NCBI RefSeq assembly: GCF_005938745.2
Contig: NZ_VCBX02000001.1
Coordinates: 3,506,001-3,570,000, forward strand
DNA: 64,000 nucleotides
From: Rhodococcus sp. KBS0724
Lineage (GTDB): Bacteria > Actinomycetota > Actinomycetes > Mycobacteriales > Mycobacteriaceae
Direction: 5' to 3'
Made by a program: the position numbers and the translations under genes. The notes beneath the pieces are model-generated. The model was given only the letters and a program-made list of their open reading frames with translations, was not told the origin of the DNA and ran no database searches. This document shows positions 26,355 through 35,177 of the stretch, piece after piece. Position 1 is the stretch's first letter. Every line of letters begins with the position of its first letter.

Positions 26355-26614
26355 ACACCCGGCCGCAAAGACCATCCTACCTGAAACACTGTGCCATGGT
26401 GGAAAGTACACGGAGCGGAAGAGTTTCCAGATGAAGCGTTCGACCGCCGGGCCTGCGGCTAATGAAACTGCTCCGGAGTAGCGTGATCTGAGACCCCATC
26501 GGTGCGATTACCGACTGATCCGGTGCATACGATTCTGTTGCACGCCAGGGTGGATCCAATTGGCGAACACCCCGTTCTACTTCATCGCGGGTCCTTGCTC
26601 ATACCCGCAAATTC
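26355..26614. other. Intergenic after mhpB, no gene recognised
   Basis: About 260 bp with no convincing reading frame; it leads into a degraded second mhpB-like sequence. Confidence 0.4.
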
Positions 26615-26812
26615 GTCGATGACTTAGCCCCGACCTCGTGATGCTGTTCGCACCGGATCACTATGATGTTCTTCTACGATCTCATGCTTCTTTTTTGCGT
26701 CGGCTAGCCGCGAGTTCAGTTGGTGACGACAGTTTCGTGAAGGATCGCTAGCGGTCGACCGCAAGGTTGCCGACCCTATCGTCAAGCGAGTACTCAACGA
26801 CGGCCTTTAATC
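26615..26812 (+). pseudogene. Degraded second mhpB-like sequence
   Basis: Across three frames one can read RKFVDDL, PDLVMLFAPDHYD, FFYDLMLLFCVG, a stop, then GDDSFV and VADPIVKRVLNDGL. They match, in order, MhpB RAFVHNFDPDVIVNFGPDHYNG, FFYDLMPPFCIG, GDYDSF and MAEDLAQFVMDQGLD. It differs too much from the adjacent intact gene to be a recent duplicate. It is more likely a decayed paralogue or an independent arrival. About 65 residues are traceable. Confidence 0.7.
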
Positions 26813-26974
26813 GCACCGGCGAGCCACCCGTGGACGGGGCTTAGTCCAGTGCTGTGCACCAATTAGCTGAAGGGGCGTCCGGCAACTCAGACTGGCACCG
26901 GAGACCGTCCGCAGTTTCTACTACGCAAGCAGTGTCGATGAATTGTTGGGGCGCCACGGGCCGGCCGACCCACA

Positions 26975-27546
26975 ATGTTGGACGAGTTCACCGTCCACCC
27001 GCACGAGCATTTCAACGACGGATGCACCTCCGCTGCTGTACTTTACGAAGAACGTCGAGCATTGGGGTATCGCGGCAGTTATAGCTCTGTCCGCGATTAC
27101 CTTCGCCCGTTTCGCAGAATAGGGGCAGCTCCACAGTCCACACCGAGGGTGCTGAAAGTGCGGCGGATCACCTCCTGGATGCTGCGGCATCCCGACAACC
27201 TCACCGACGACGACCAGTCAGACGGGGGCAGGTTCTCGCCAGCGGCCCACACCTCGAAGGCCACCGCAGGACATGTCAACTCGTTCGCGGAGATACTCAC
27301 CGGACGCCTTGGTGAACAATTGAACTCGTGGATGTCTGCCATCTCGACGGATGATCTCCCTCGCAGCTGCATCGCGTCGTTCGAGGGCTCGACACCGACC
27401 ACGCTGCGGTCCTGAATGGACTGACTTTGCCATACAGTTCCGGCGCCGTCGAAGGGCATGTCAATCGGATCAAGATGCTCAAACGACAAATGTACGGCCG
27501 CGCCGGATTCGACCTCCTCCGCAAACGAATACTCCTCAGCAACTGA
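26975..27546 (+). pseudogene. ISL3-family transposase C-terminal remnant
   Basis: The first frame reads LDEFTVHPHEHFNDGCTSA, LGYRGSYSSVRDYLRPFR, ITSWMLRHPDNLTDDD, GHVNSFAEILTGRLGEQLNSWM. After a shift near 27390 the second frame reads GLTLPYSSGAVEGHVNRIKMLK, RQMYGRAGFDLLRKRIL. This is the typical order of the ISL3 C-terminal half. The right element end probably lies at ~27550-27575 (GATCACGGAAAGTGGGCCAG). The N-terminal zinc-binding and first catalytic parts are gone. Confidence 0.82.
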
Positions 27547-27621
27547 CACTTTCAAAAACGATCACGGAAAGTGGGCCAGAACCACTTTTCTTGCGCCGTA
27601 CCTGTGGGAGGGCGCGAAGGA

Positions 27622-27655
27622 CCCACCCGGCCTGCAGTGACATAAGCCGGGTGGG
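27622..27655 (-). terminator. Hairpin, possible terminator of a third related unit
   Basis: CCCACCCGGC / GCCGGGTGGG, perfect 10-bp stem with a 14-base loop. On the minus strand it is followed by TCCTTCG, much as the two stronger hairpins at 27.85 and 28.26 kb are followed by (C/T)CTTTGTCG. Confidence 0.45.
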
Positions 27656-27827
27656 CCCCCTCGGCACGTTGGGGTTGATAGTTATTGACCCGTGGGTTCC
27701 TCACTGCACGCACTATCGGACAGGTTTCGATTTCGATCCCGTCGGCTACATAACTGTCGTGGCGATACTGGACGAAGTTTCGCCGCACAGATAGGGGGTC
27801 TCCACGTTGTGTGCTCAACGCGGATGA

Positions 27828-27953
27828 CGACAAAGGCCCCCACTCCCAGCGATGGGAGTGGGGGCATCGTTCATCCTGGCGAAGTCCCCCGACGTGGAAG
27901 AAGTCTTGAACGACAACGGCTCCTGTGGGCTGTGTGCTCAACCGGCAAGAGCC
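27828..27953 (-). ncRNA. Candidate structured RNA, unit 1
   Basis: Read on the minus strand: a stem GGCTCTTG/CAGGAGCC enclosing a loop with CCGGTTGAGCACACAGCC, about 50 bases of linker containing ACTTCGCC, then a 12-bp hairpin GCCCCCACTCCC/GGGAGTGGGGGC (27836-27865) followed by CTTTGTCG, which looks like an intrinsic terminator. Unit 2 at 28240-28364 has the same parts in the same order. The stem sequences change on both sides while pairing is kept, and the loop is conserved. No supported protein frame crosses it. The promoter is not identified; the function is unknown. Confidence 0.5.
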
Positions 27954-28239
27954 TGAACCGGACGGTTACGAGGTGCATGCTTGCCTCGGCCATCGCAGCC
28001 TAAGGATTACGTACCCAATTGACCGTGATCGAAACGAGACCTGGACGATCGCTCAGCATCCCACCAATGAGCAATTCGCCGTGGGTCCTCACAGCTCGAC
28101 CTATATCCCAGATGAGGAAACCGGGTGCAATTCCCGTCATCGTCGCACTTCTTGATAGTCGCTATGACGTTGGGACTCTGACGGGAAACCGCGCCCAACC
28201 TGATCAATTCCGGGCCGCCCTGAAATACGAATCGCTGTC

Positions 28240-28364
28240 GACAAAGACCCCCGCTCCATAAATCGGAGCGGGGGCGTCGTTCGTATTACGCGAAGTACAC
28301 CCGAATCGGACGTACCCCTGAGCAACGATCCCTGCCGGCTGCGTTTTCAACTGGCAGGGATCTC
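28240..28364 (-). ncRNA. Candidate structured RNA, unit 2
   Basis: Minus strand: a perfect 10-bp stem GATCCCTGCC/GGCAGGGATC around a loop containing CCAGTTGAAAACGCAGCC, a linker with GTACTTCGCG and GAACGAC, then a 10-bp hairpin CCCCCGCTCC/GGAGCGGGGG (28248-28274) followed by TCTTTGTCGA. The loop matches unit 1 at 14 of 18 positions. In the terminator hairpin an A-T pair of unit 1 is a G-C pair here. The conserved architecture over ~125 bases suggests a duplicated small RNA or leader element. Confidence 0.5.
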
Positions 28365-28566
28365 AACCGCAAGGATTCGAGACCCCCTCATGCGAATCTC
28401 GACCGCCGCGGTCTGCGAATCATCTCCCCCATCTGTCCGGATTTCAAGCGAGTGGTCAGTCTGAGGTTTCGGATCCGATCCGATCGGATACAGGACTGAC
28501 GTGTCGGTAACACGGGCGCGAGGAAACCGTCACGCTTGGCCTGCCTTCCGGCTCGCACCTCCCGGA

Positions 28567-28674
28567 GGTAGGCCTCGTTGAACTGCGCACCGCCCTCCAA
28601 CTCGCCGTTGTGCGGCCCGGTGCGTATGGCTCACCGGCGCACCGCATTCACACGCTTGCGCCGGTGAGCTCTTC
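28567..28674 (-). repeat. 108-bp dispersed repeat, copy B (inverted relative to copy A)
   Basis: Matches 13272-13379 with about 8-10 differences. The minus-strand frame downstream reads GPHNGELEGGAQFNEAYLRE and continues ~60 codons to 28388. So the repeat may be part of a once-coding sequence, but a TGA interrupts this copy where copy A has TCA. Confidence 0.72.
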
Positions 28675-28732
28675 CCGACCGCCTGGGCGAGCAAGAGCGG
28701 AAGGGCAACCTGATCGCGATCGTTCGGGCCGA

Positions 28733-28948
28733 TCAGGAAATCCACTCCCATCCCGCGTCGCTCAATTCGTGGTCGTCGCACAGCCATATCTCCACCGAGG
28801 CTTCCGGCGGTTCGACTTGTCCAAGCTGGCGGACGCCTTTTGCGTCGCCTCCGAGCCTTCTTGTCGCAGTTGCGGTGCAGTTCTTGACGGCGCATTCATG
28901 GTGTTGAGTCATGCTGCACACGTTCGTCTGGGCTGGGAATGAATGCAA
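28733..28948 (-). CDS. Small Cys/His-rich protein
   Basis: 71 residues from ATG 28948, or 59 from the ATG at 28912; neither has a strong ribosome site. The pattern HHECAVKNC near the start and WLCDDHE near the end gives a plausible four-ligand zinc site, as in many short actinobacterial proteins of unknown role. The stretch after its stop is the dispersed repeat copy B. Hypothetical. Confidence 0.45.
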   Translation of the reverse strand: MHSFPAQTNVCSMTQHHECAVKNCTATATRRLGGDAKGVRQLGQVEPPEASVEIWLCDDHELSDAGWEWIS

Positions 28949-29064
28949 ATCTCACAGCCCAGGCATGGATTTACTAGGTGAAGCAATTCTGGGCGAGTGA
29001 AATCAAGCGCGAGCCCCAGGACCTACGTCCCCACCCTCGGCGACCTTGTGGCACACTTCCAGCT

Positions 29065-29226
29065 ATGTGGTGGATTGTCGGAATTATCGCTATCGGGATC
29101 ATCGTGGGCACGTTAACTGCAGTATGGGCAGGTCGCGCAATCAGCCACGCCGACCAGAGAGAATCAAGCGCCGAACTGCGTTGTGCGCCGACTGTCGAGG
29201 AGAAACCGAACCGTTGCCGAGAGTAG
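29065..29226 (+). CDS. Small single-span membrane protein
   Basis: 53 residues from ATG 29065. One strong membrane helix (WWIVGIIAIGIIVGTLTAVWAG) and a short charged tail with two cysteines. There is no family assignment and no clear ribosome site. It stands alone. Confidence 0.4.
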   Translation: MWWIVGIIAIGIIVGTLTAVWAGRAISHADQRESSAELRCAPTVEEKPNRCRE

Positions 29227-29315
29227 TACGCGATCAGTCATGCCGAAACGCTAGTGGAAGACCCAGTCACGTTAGCGGTAACCTCACCATCGCTGTCCGG
29301 GCAAATTCTGGGCGG

Positions 29316-29579
29316 CTACCTGCGGTACCGATCGATCATTCTGGTCAGCCATTCGACACCTGCCGGATTATCACTGTGAATGCGAATCTCCCGTGGCCAC
29401 AGCCTATTTTCGAGCATCCAAAAAACGACGGTAGATGTGGTGTCTCTTCCACCTAGGTCGTAGGTGAGGGAGAGCCGTTCCACCATGCCGAAACAGAGTG
29501 CGTCGATAGCGCCTGAACTGGTCTTTGCCCACGTCCACCCATCTGGTGGTTTCCGCAAGTTATCAACCCAGAGGTTCAT
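29316..29579 (-). CDS. cREC-type (cyclic-phosphate processing receiver-like) small protein, variant acidic residues
   Basis: 87 residues from ATG 29579. It follows the receiver-like small family pattern: MNLWVDNLR, PDGWTWAKTSSGAIDALCFG, VERLSLTYDLGGRDTTS, VVFWMLENRLWP, IRIHSDNPAGVEWLTRMIDRY. In relatives I remember the first acidic pair is WVDDLR and the second block is L(D/F)HDLG; here one Asp is Asn and the second is Thr-Tyr-Asp. Function of the family is largely inferred. This one may have lost phosphate or metal chemistry. Family identification is from memory. Confidence 0.55.
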   Translation of the reverse strand: MNLWVDNLRKPPDGWTWAKTSSGAIDALCFGMVERLSLTYDLGGRDTTSTVVFWMLENRLWPREIRIHSDNPAGVEWLTRMIDRYRR

Positions 29580-29779
29580 TATGTAGCCGAGCCTGTGATT
29601 GGTCGCATTGCTAACCATCTCCCGAAACGGGGGTGGAAGTCCAGAACCTACGTAGGGCGAGTCGCAAGTGCTGTCAGCCCTCAAGTTGGCGAACCTTTGG
29701 TCTGACAGAGGCAGGGACCTAAGTAATTTGCCTGTTCAGAAGCAACTTTGGGCGGGTGAAATCGGGGGTGAATCCTCGC

Positions 29780-30308
29780 TCAGGCGTTTAGTTGAACGCG
29801 CAAACAAACCCTGCCCCATGGGAAACCTCGCCGGTGAAAATACCTCGCAGGCGTAGATATTTCAATGGACTTTCTCACGGCCTCACCCACGACGCGTTCG
29901 CAGGCAATGCGACCGCGATGCAGCATGAATACAGGGCGGGCACTGTCTGTCCCAGGCACTATCTCGGCCACGGGCATGGCGCGGATACGGTATCGACCGG
30001 CGGCAGGAACTACCGGGAACCCCTCGACCTGTTCGCCGTCCAGTCTTATGATCTACGCGGATGACTCAATGCGCAGCAGAGCTTTTTCGACAACCTCCCA
30101 CTCCGTTATCTCACTCGTGTCCGGTTCTGCTGCGAGCACAGTGAGTTCGACCTCCACCGGTCCATATGCGGTGCCGGTCAATACGATCGCGAAGCCGCTC
30201 CCCACTTCAAGCAGAGCACCCGACTGCTTCACGGCGAGGGTGTCGGCGTCCCGCGCTCCTACGACAAACTGATGGTGATCGGTGTTCACGAACGTCCACT
30301 GCGTCATG
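29780..30308 (-). pseudogene. Small-family paralogue (DHHQFVVG family) with an in-frame TAG
   Basis: From ATG 30308 (MTQWTFVNTDHHQFVVG) the frame runs ALLEVGSGFAIVLTGTAYGP, WEVVEKALLRIESSA, then TAG. It continues in the same frame with IIRLDGEQVEGFPVVPAAGR, YRIRAMPVAEIVPGTDSARP to a stop at 29780. The part after the stop reads as a normal protein second half. Another copy of the same family, also broken, lies at 41436-41931. Function unknown. Confidence 0.6.
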
Positions 30309-31164
30309 TAAAACACGCTATTCCCTCGCCGTCCGTGTCCATTTTTCTGTGTTTGATCACAAGGTTGCTCGCAGGGGCCGACCGAGTTTATTGAGCACTT
30401 CATGCACGAACAATTCTGCGAAAAACCTGCCAAACAATTCCGAGAGTCACAGGCAATTTTGCGCCGGCACCATCTTGACCGCTCTCCGAGCCGTTTCAGC
30501 TCGCTCGTCCCGGCAGGCCGGCGCAGGTTCCGAGTGTCTCATCGGCGAGTGTGTCAGCAACGACCGATTCCGAGACAGGCCGTACTGCGAGCACTCTCCA
30601 CCGAACCGCACGTAACAAGATGTATGTCCGGCACGTCCGACGTGGTTGCTTCGTGCTCTGCTCTTCGTTCTCCCCTGGCTGAAACTCCGCGGCGCTCTTG
30701 CCTCAGGTGCCAGTGCAATCCCCGAGGCTCGCGACGATCGATCCCCGTTCCATGACCGGCCGCCACGCGCTGTTCGCGGACACGTCCTTGCCATCTACGG
30801 GTGTCGTACAGGTGCATACTCCAGCCATGGATGTCGATTTCGACTTTTCCTGGGCACAGTTCCTCTGGGGCGTATTCATCTTCGTGGGTGTACCCCCAAG
30901 ATCGGTGCCGGCATCATCCGGTCTGCCTTGCGGTCCGAGCAGGCCCGACTGCGACACACCCCAGGCCGTGACAGTTCGACCGAAACACATACGGGCAGTG
31001 GCAGGTTAGGACTGTGGGCAACCGGCCTGACCGCGTTTCCCCTGCGATTCCTGTTCTGTATGGGTTGGCTGCCCTGGCCCGCCGACAACAACGTAGCGCC
31101 AGCGCCACCCGCCGGCGCCGCCTTTGCCCCAATTCGCCGCGTGATCCTCTCATGTGTCACAGCA
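30309..31164. other. No supported gene
   Basis: About 850 bp. Overlapping frames on both strands give Arg/Ser-rich translations. One short plus-strand start near 30828 reads MDVDFDFSWAQFLWGVFIFVG, which could be the beginning of a lost membrane protein, but the frame then fails. Confidence 0.4.
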
Positions 31165-31944
31165 TTACCGGCTTAAAAACAAAGTGTCGAACAAAACATA
31201 GACAGCTATGACGAACACCAGGTAGGCGAACCAATGCTGAAGTCTTCCAGCATCGATTCGGCTGGAGAGTCGTCCAGTGAACAAGGATGCAAGGACTGCA
31301 GCACCGGAAAAGGCGAGCGTCATGGCCGGATCGATGGTGACTCCGCTACCGAGATGTGAGATCAGGCCAGCAGCGGAGTTCGCGACGATAACAAGAAGCG
31401 AGGTTCCGATCGCGATCTGCATATCGATTCCCAGCATCAGGACAAGCGCGGGAATGATGAGGAATCCACCACCGACACCGAAGAGCCCCGTGAGCACGCC
31501 AACCACCAAGCCGGCAGGGATCGCACGCGGTGCGCAATGCCGCCAATTGATGCCGGAATCCCCTAAGCTGCAGGCGGTCCCGGTATCGCCGTGGTCAGCG
31601 AGCATACGGACACCGGCAACGATCATGACGATAGCGAACCCTGTCATCACGACCGCCTGTGGGAGAAGTCTCCCTAGAGCAGTGCCGAGAAAGGTTGCGG
31701 GGATACCAGCAACTGCGAATACTGCCGCCAGTCGCCACTGCACGAGGTGTGCGCGAATTTTGGGGACTGCGCCGACAGCTGATGCAGCGCCGACGACGAT
31801 CAGCGAGATCGGGATTGCCTGATCGATGTCGAGGCCGAGGGCGAATATCAGGACCGGTACGGCGAGAATAGATCCGCCGCCGCCGAGGAGTCCGAGCAGG
31901 ATACCGATGACGGTACCGGCCGCGAGTGCAATTGCGACAGTCAT
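31165..31944 (-). CDS. TauE/SafE-family sulfite/sulfur exporter
   Basis: 259 residues, start 31944 after AAAGGGAT. Eight predicted membrane segments in two related halves, each opening with the family glycine motif: GLLGGGGSILAVPVL and GLFGVGGGFLIIPALVL. The family moves sulfite, sulfoacetate or related anions. It closes a locus with a CstR-like repressor, a DUF2892 membrane protein and a persulfide dioxygenase-rhodanese protein. Export of sulfite or thiosulfate made by persulfide oxidation is the likely job. Confidence 0.88.
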   Translation of the reverse strand: MTVAIALAAGTVIGILLGLLGGGGSILAVPVLIFALGLDIDQAIPISLIVVGAASAVGAVPKIRAHLVQWRLAAVFAVAGIPATFLGTALGRLLPQAVVMTGFAIVMIVAGVRMLADHGDTGTACSLGDSGINWRHCAPRAIPAGLVVGVLTGLFGVGGGFLIIPALVLMLGIDMQIAIGTSLLVIVANSAAGLISHLGSGVTIDPAMTLAFSGAAVLASLFTGRLSSRIDAGRLQHWFAYLVFVIAVYVLFDTLFLSR

Positions 31945-32054
31945 CGGTATCCCTTTCCATCTATTGGAGGTCGGTATCTTCCCGTTTCATCAAGATCGCG
32001 AGTGCGCGTTGCGTGATGCTCTACGTCCTTGATTCATGGGGGGTCGTGGATCAG

Positions 32055-32282
32055 TTAGCCGGCACCGAGTCGTGCAATGCCGGAGCGGTGGAGGATCAGG
32101 CTCATCGGACACCAACCGACTGCGCTGTAGAGCAGGAGATTCGCGGCGACGAACGTGGTGAGAATGAGCCACCAGATGGAGAAGGTAAGAATCAGGGCCA
32201 CACTGATCAGGACGACCAGTCCACCCAGCATGGGAACGATCCGTTCGATGGTCCAGCCCTGGCGTGGAGGGGAAGCTGTCAC
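32055..32282 (-). CDS. DUF2892 (YgaP-type) membrane protein
   Basis: 75 residues from a GTG at 32282, with AAAGGAAG upstream. Two membrane helices (LGGLVVLISVALILTF; LILTTFVAANLLLYSAV) and the family signature GWCPMSLIL with a conserved Cys-Pro. In other bacteria this domain is fused to rhodanese (YgaP) or encoded beside sulfur-oxidation genes. It sits between the CstR-like gene and the TauE exporter, the expected company. Confidence 0.8.
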   Translation of the reverse strand: MTASPPRQGWTIERIVPMLGGLVVLISVALILTFSIWWLILTTFVAANLLLYSAVGWCPMSLILHRSGIARLGAG

Positions 32283-32356
32283 GATCTGCGTCTTCCTTTC
32301 GTTCGTTGTTCCTCGGAGCGTGTCGGTGCACCCTCGCCGCGGTCCTCGTCGTGGAT

Positions 32357-32704
<348 letters not shown>

Positions 32705-32736
32705 TCACACACCGACCGAACCGCAGTGACGTTTGA

Positions 32737-34890
32737 TCAGTGGGAGAAGTTGATGGCAGGTAGTACTTTTCGTAGCCAGGCTGGGGACCACCACGCGGCA
32801 TGTCCGGTCAACCGCAATAACACCGGCAAAAGGATGAGCCGGATAAGGATCGCGTCGAGTAGGACTGCGACACCGAGAATGATGCCCATCTCCTTCGGGG
32901 GCAGTGGGTCAGCGAGCGCGAAGGTGAAGAATACAGCCACCATCACCGCGGCTGCGGCGAAGATCACCCGTCCGGAATGTGCCAAGCCGGCGATGTGTGC
33001 GACCTTCGGGTCCCCGGATCGTTCGTAGTGCTCTTTCGCCGTGGCAAGCAGGAACACCGTGTAGTCCATGGCGATCGCGAAGATCATCGCGAAGAAGAAC
33101 ACCGGCCCCCAGCCGTCCAGGAAGCCTTGCGGGGTGAAACCGAGCAATGACGCACCGTGCCCGTCCTGGAAGATCAACTTCGCAACACCGAATGCGGCCG
33201 CCGTGGAAAGCAGGCTGACGACGGTTCCGAGGATAGCGATCAAAGGAGCTTGCAGTGCCACTAGCAGCAACACGAACCCGAGCACCAGAATGATGCCGAC
33301 GATCAACGGGAAGTAGTCGTTCAGCGCTTGCTGCAAGTCGAGGTTCTCCGCCGGCGCGCCGCCTACCAGTGCGCCAGAGGGGAGGTCCGCACGCAAGGTG
33401 TCGAGGATTGCCGCCATCTGTGCGTCGGACGGGTCGACGGTCGGCATGGCCTGCAGCATCACATAGTCACTACCGTCCGGGGCTGGTTGCGGCGGCGTCA
33501 CCATGGCGATATCTTCGGCCGCGGCGGCGGCCTGCGCTGTCTGCGAGGCTTCGGCGGCGGGAGCGATGATCTGCAGCATCCCCGGCGCACCCTCCCCCAT
33601 CTGAGCTTGAACGAGTTCGTAGCCTTGGCGGACTGGGGCGTCGGCGGGGACGACTTCAATGGAAGGCATCGCAACCTTGAGACCGAGGACCGGGATCGAC
33701 AACGCGATCAGCACCAGGACAGAACCGATAGCGAACGGCCACGGGTGACGATGCAACAGCTCACCCCAGGCTGCGAACCGCGGAGAACGATGCGTTTGCC
33801 GCTTGGCGTAGGGCAATGAGCCGGTGTTGACTTTGCCACCCAGCGCGCCCAGAGTCGCCGGAAGAAGCGTCATCGAGGCCAGCAGAACGAAGAAGACGGC
33901 GAGCATGATGCCGATCGCCATCGTCCGCACCGCAGGGGCCGGAACGAGAAGCACGGCCGACAAACTGACCAGCACTGTGATACCGGACAGGACAACGGCT
34001 TTGCCCGCCGTGTCCATGGTTTCCGCCACTGCGGCCTGTTTGGAGGAGGCGTGCGCGATCGCGTCGCGGAAGCGGGCGACGATGAATAAGGCGTAGTCGA
34101 TACCGAGGGCGAGAGCGAACATCATCGCGAAGTTCATCGCCCACACCGAGATCGGAGTGACCTGGTTGAGTAGGACCAGGCCACCTGCCGAGGCGACGAG
34201 TCCGGCCAGGGTCAACAGCAACGGGAGCCCTGCGGCGACGAGGGACCCGAACGCGAGCACCATGATCGCGAGGGTGACCGGCCAGGAGAACAGTTCGGCC
34301 TGAATCATCGCGTCGTGGTTGGCTTTGTTGAAATCACTCCACAGTGCCGAAGCGCCGGTCGGGTAGACCTCGATGCCGTCTCCGGACAGAGCGGTCAACT
34401 CCCCCTTGAGATCGTCCACTGCCTTGACCATCTCGTCGGTGGACGCGTTCGCGCCCGCGATGAGAATTCCGGTGTGCCCGTCCGGGCTGATGGACATTCC
34501 CGGTTGCGGTGCGATGATGGCACCGAAACGGGTGTCCCCGGCGAAGACATCCGCGACCGCAGTGAGCGTTTGCTGCACTTCGGGACTGTCGACGGTGTGG
34601 TCGCCGGAATGGACCACGACCTGGACCGCGGCGGAGGAGTTACCGCCGAAGTGTTCCTGTGCCAGTTCGCGGACCTGGACCGATTCCGACCCGTTGGCTT
34701 GCCATCCGGCGCCCGCGAGTGAGCTGAACACCGATGGTGCGGCGGCGCCGAGGGCTACGAGGACGATCAGCCAGACGCCGAACACCCATTTCGCATTGCC
34801 TGCCATGGCCGCGCCCATACGCCCGAGCGCTCCGCCGGAAGATCGAGAGGCCGACGTAAGACCTTCCTCGACAGTAGATTTGCCGGTCAT
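32737..34890 (-). CDS. MMPL/RND-family membrane transporter
   Basis: 717 residues; start after AGGAGTTAACC. Two halves with ~12 membrane segments. Conserved MMPL features: GxxxDY motifs (ALALGIDYALFIVARFRD and FAIAMDYTVFLLATAKE), carrying the proton-relay Asp-Tyr pairs, and two extracellular porter regions. MMPL proteins export lipids, siderophores or xenobiotics. Its position, between the persulfide dioxygenase operon and the cstR gene on the same strand, suggests it is under CstR control, which is not an obvious role for this family. The substrate is unknown; a lipid persulfide, pigment or sulfur metabolite can only be guessed. Confidence 0.9.
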   Translation of the reverse strand: MTGKSTVEEGLTSASRSSGGALGRMGAAMAGNAKWVFGVWLIVLVALGAAAPSVFSSLAGAGWQANGSESVQVRELAQEHFGGNSSAAVQVVVHSGDHTVDSPEVQQTLTAVADVFAGDTRFGAIIAPQPGMSISPDGHTGILIAGANASTDEMVKAVDDLKGELTALSGDGIEVYPTGASALWSDFNKANHDAMIQAELFSWPVTLAIMVLAFGSLVAAGLPLLLTLAGLVASAGGLVLLNQVTPISVWAMNFAMMFALALGIDYALFIVARFRDAIAHASSKQAAVAETMDTAGKAVVLSGITVLVSLSAVLLVPAPAVRTMAIGIMLAVFFVLLASMTLLPATLGALGGKVNTGSLPYAKRQTHRSPRFAAWGELLHRHPWPFAIGSVLVLIALSIPVLGLKVAMPSIEVVPADAPVRQGYELVQAQMGEGAPGMLQIIAPAAEASQTAQAAAAAEDIAMVTPPQPAPDGSDYVMLQAMPTVDPSDAQMAAILDTLRADLPSGALVGGAPAENLDLQQALNDYFPLIVGIILVLGFVLLLVALQAPLIAILGTVVSLLSTAAAFGVAKLIFQDGHGASLLGFTPQGFLDGWGPVFFFAMIFAIAMDYTVFLLATAKEHYERSGDPKVAHIAGLAHSGRVIFAAAAVMVAVFFTFALADPLPPKEMGIILGVAVLLDAILIRLILLPVLLRLTGHAAWWSPAWLRKVLPAINFSH

Positions 34891-34952
34891 TGGTTAACTC
34901 CTGAAGATGCGGTGAATGGGAGGGGCGTGCGCAGCAGTATCCGGTGCGCCGG

Positions 34953-35114
34953 TCAGCGGCCGAAAAGGGATCGGAAGAACCCGGACCCCGAGTCAGGAGC
35001 AGGGGTGCAGGTGCAGCGCCGCGCTTTCGGGACACCTGCCATGACCTGATCGGAGTGCTGGCCGATCCTGCCCAGGTGGTCTTGGAGCAGGAAGAACATG
35101 TCGTGGGGTAACAC
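34953..35114 (-). CDS. Small basic Cys-containing protein between MMPL and persulfide dioxygenase
   Basis: 53 residues from a GTG at 35114, with GGAG 9 bases upstream. N-terminal amphipathic part (MFFLLQDHLGRIGQHSDQVM), then KARRCTCTPAP and a C-terminal DSGSGFFRSLFGR. The CTC pair could carry a sulfane sulfur. It is placed in the operon 62 bp after the persulfide dioxygenase and 62 bp before the MMPL gene. Short and without known family, but the context and ribosome site support it. Confidence 0.55.
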   Translation of the reverse strand: MLPHDMFFLLQDHLGRIGQHSDQVMAGVPKARRCTCTPAPDSGSGFFRSLFGR

Positions 35115-35177
35115 ATCTGGTATCTCCTTGTCAGACGTTGTGCCACATATGGACACGAGAGTTTTTGTGAATAGACG

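Noticed and set aside
28262..28400. Possible tRNA near the hairpins at 28.3 kb
   Set aside because: No 7-bp acceptor stem with a T-loop GTTCRA and CCA-adjacent end could be drawn; the perfect hairpin with a 16-base loop does not fit a cloverleaf.
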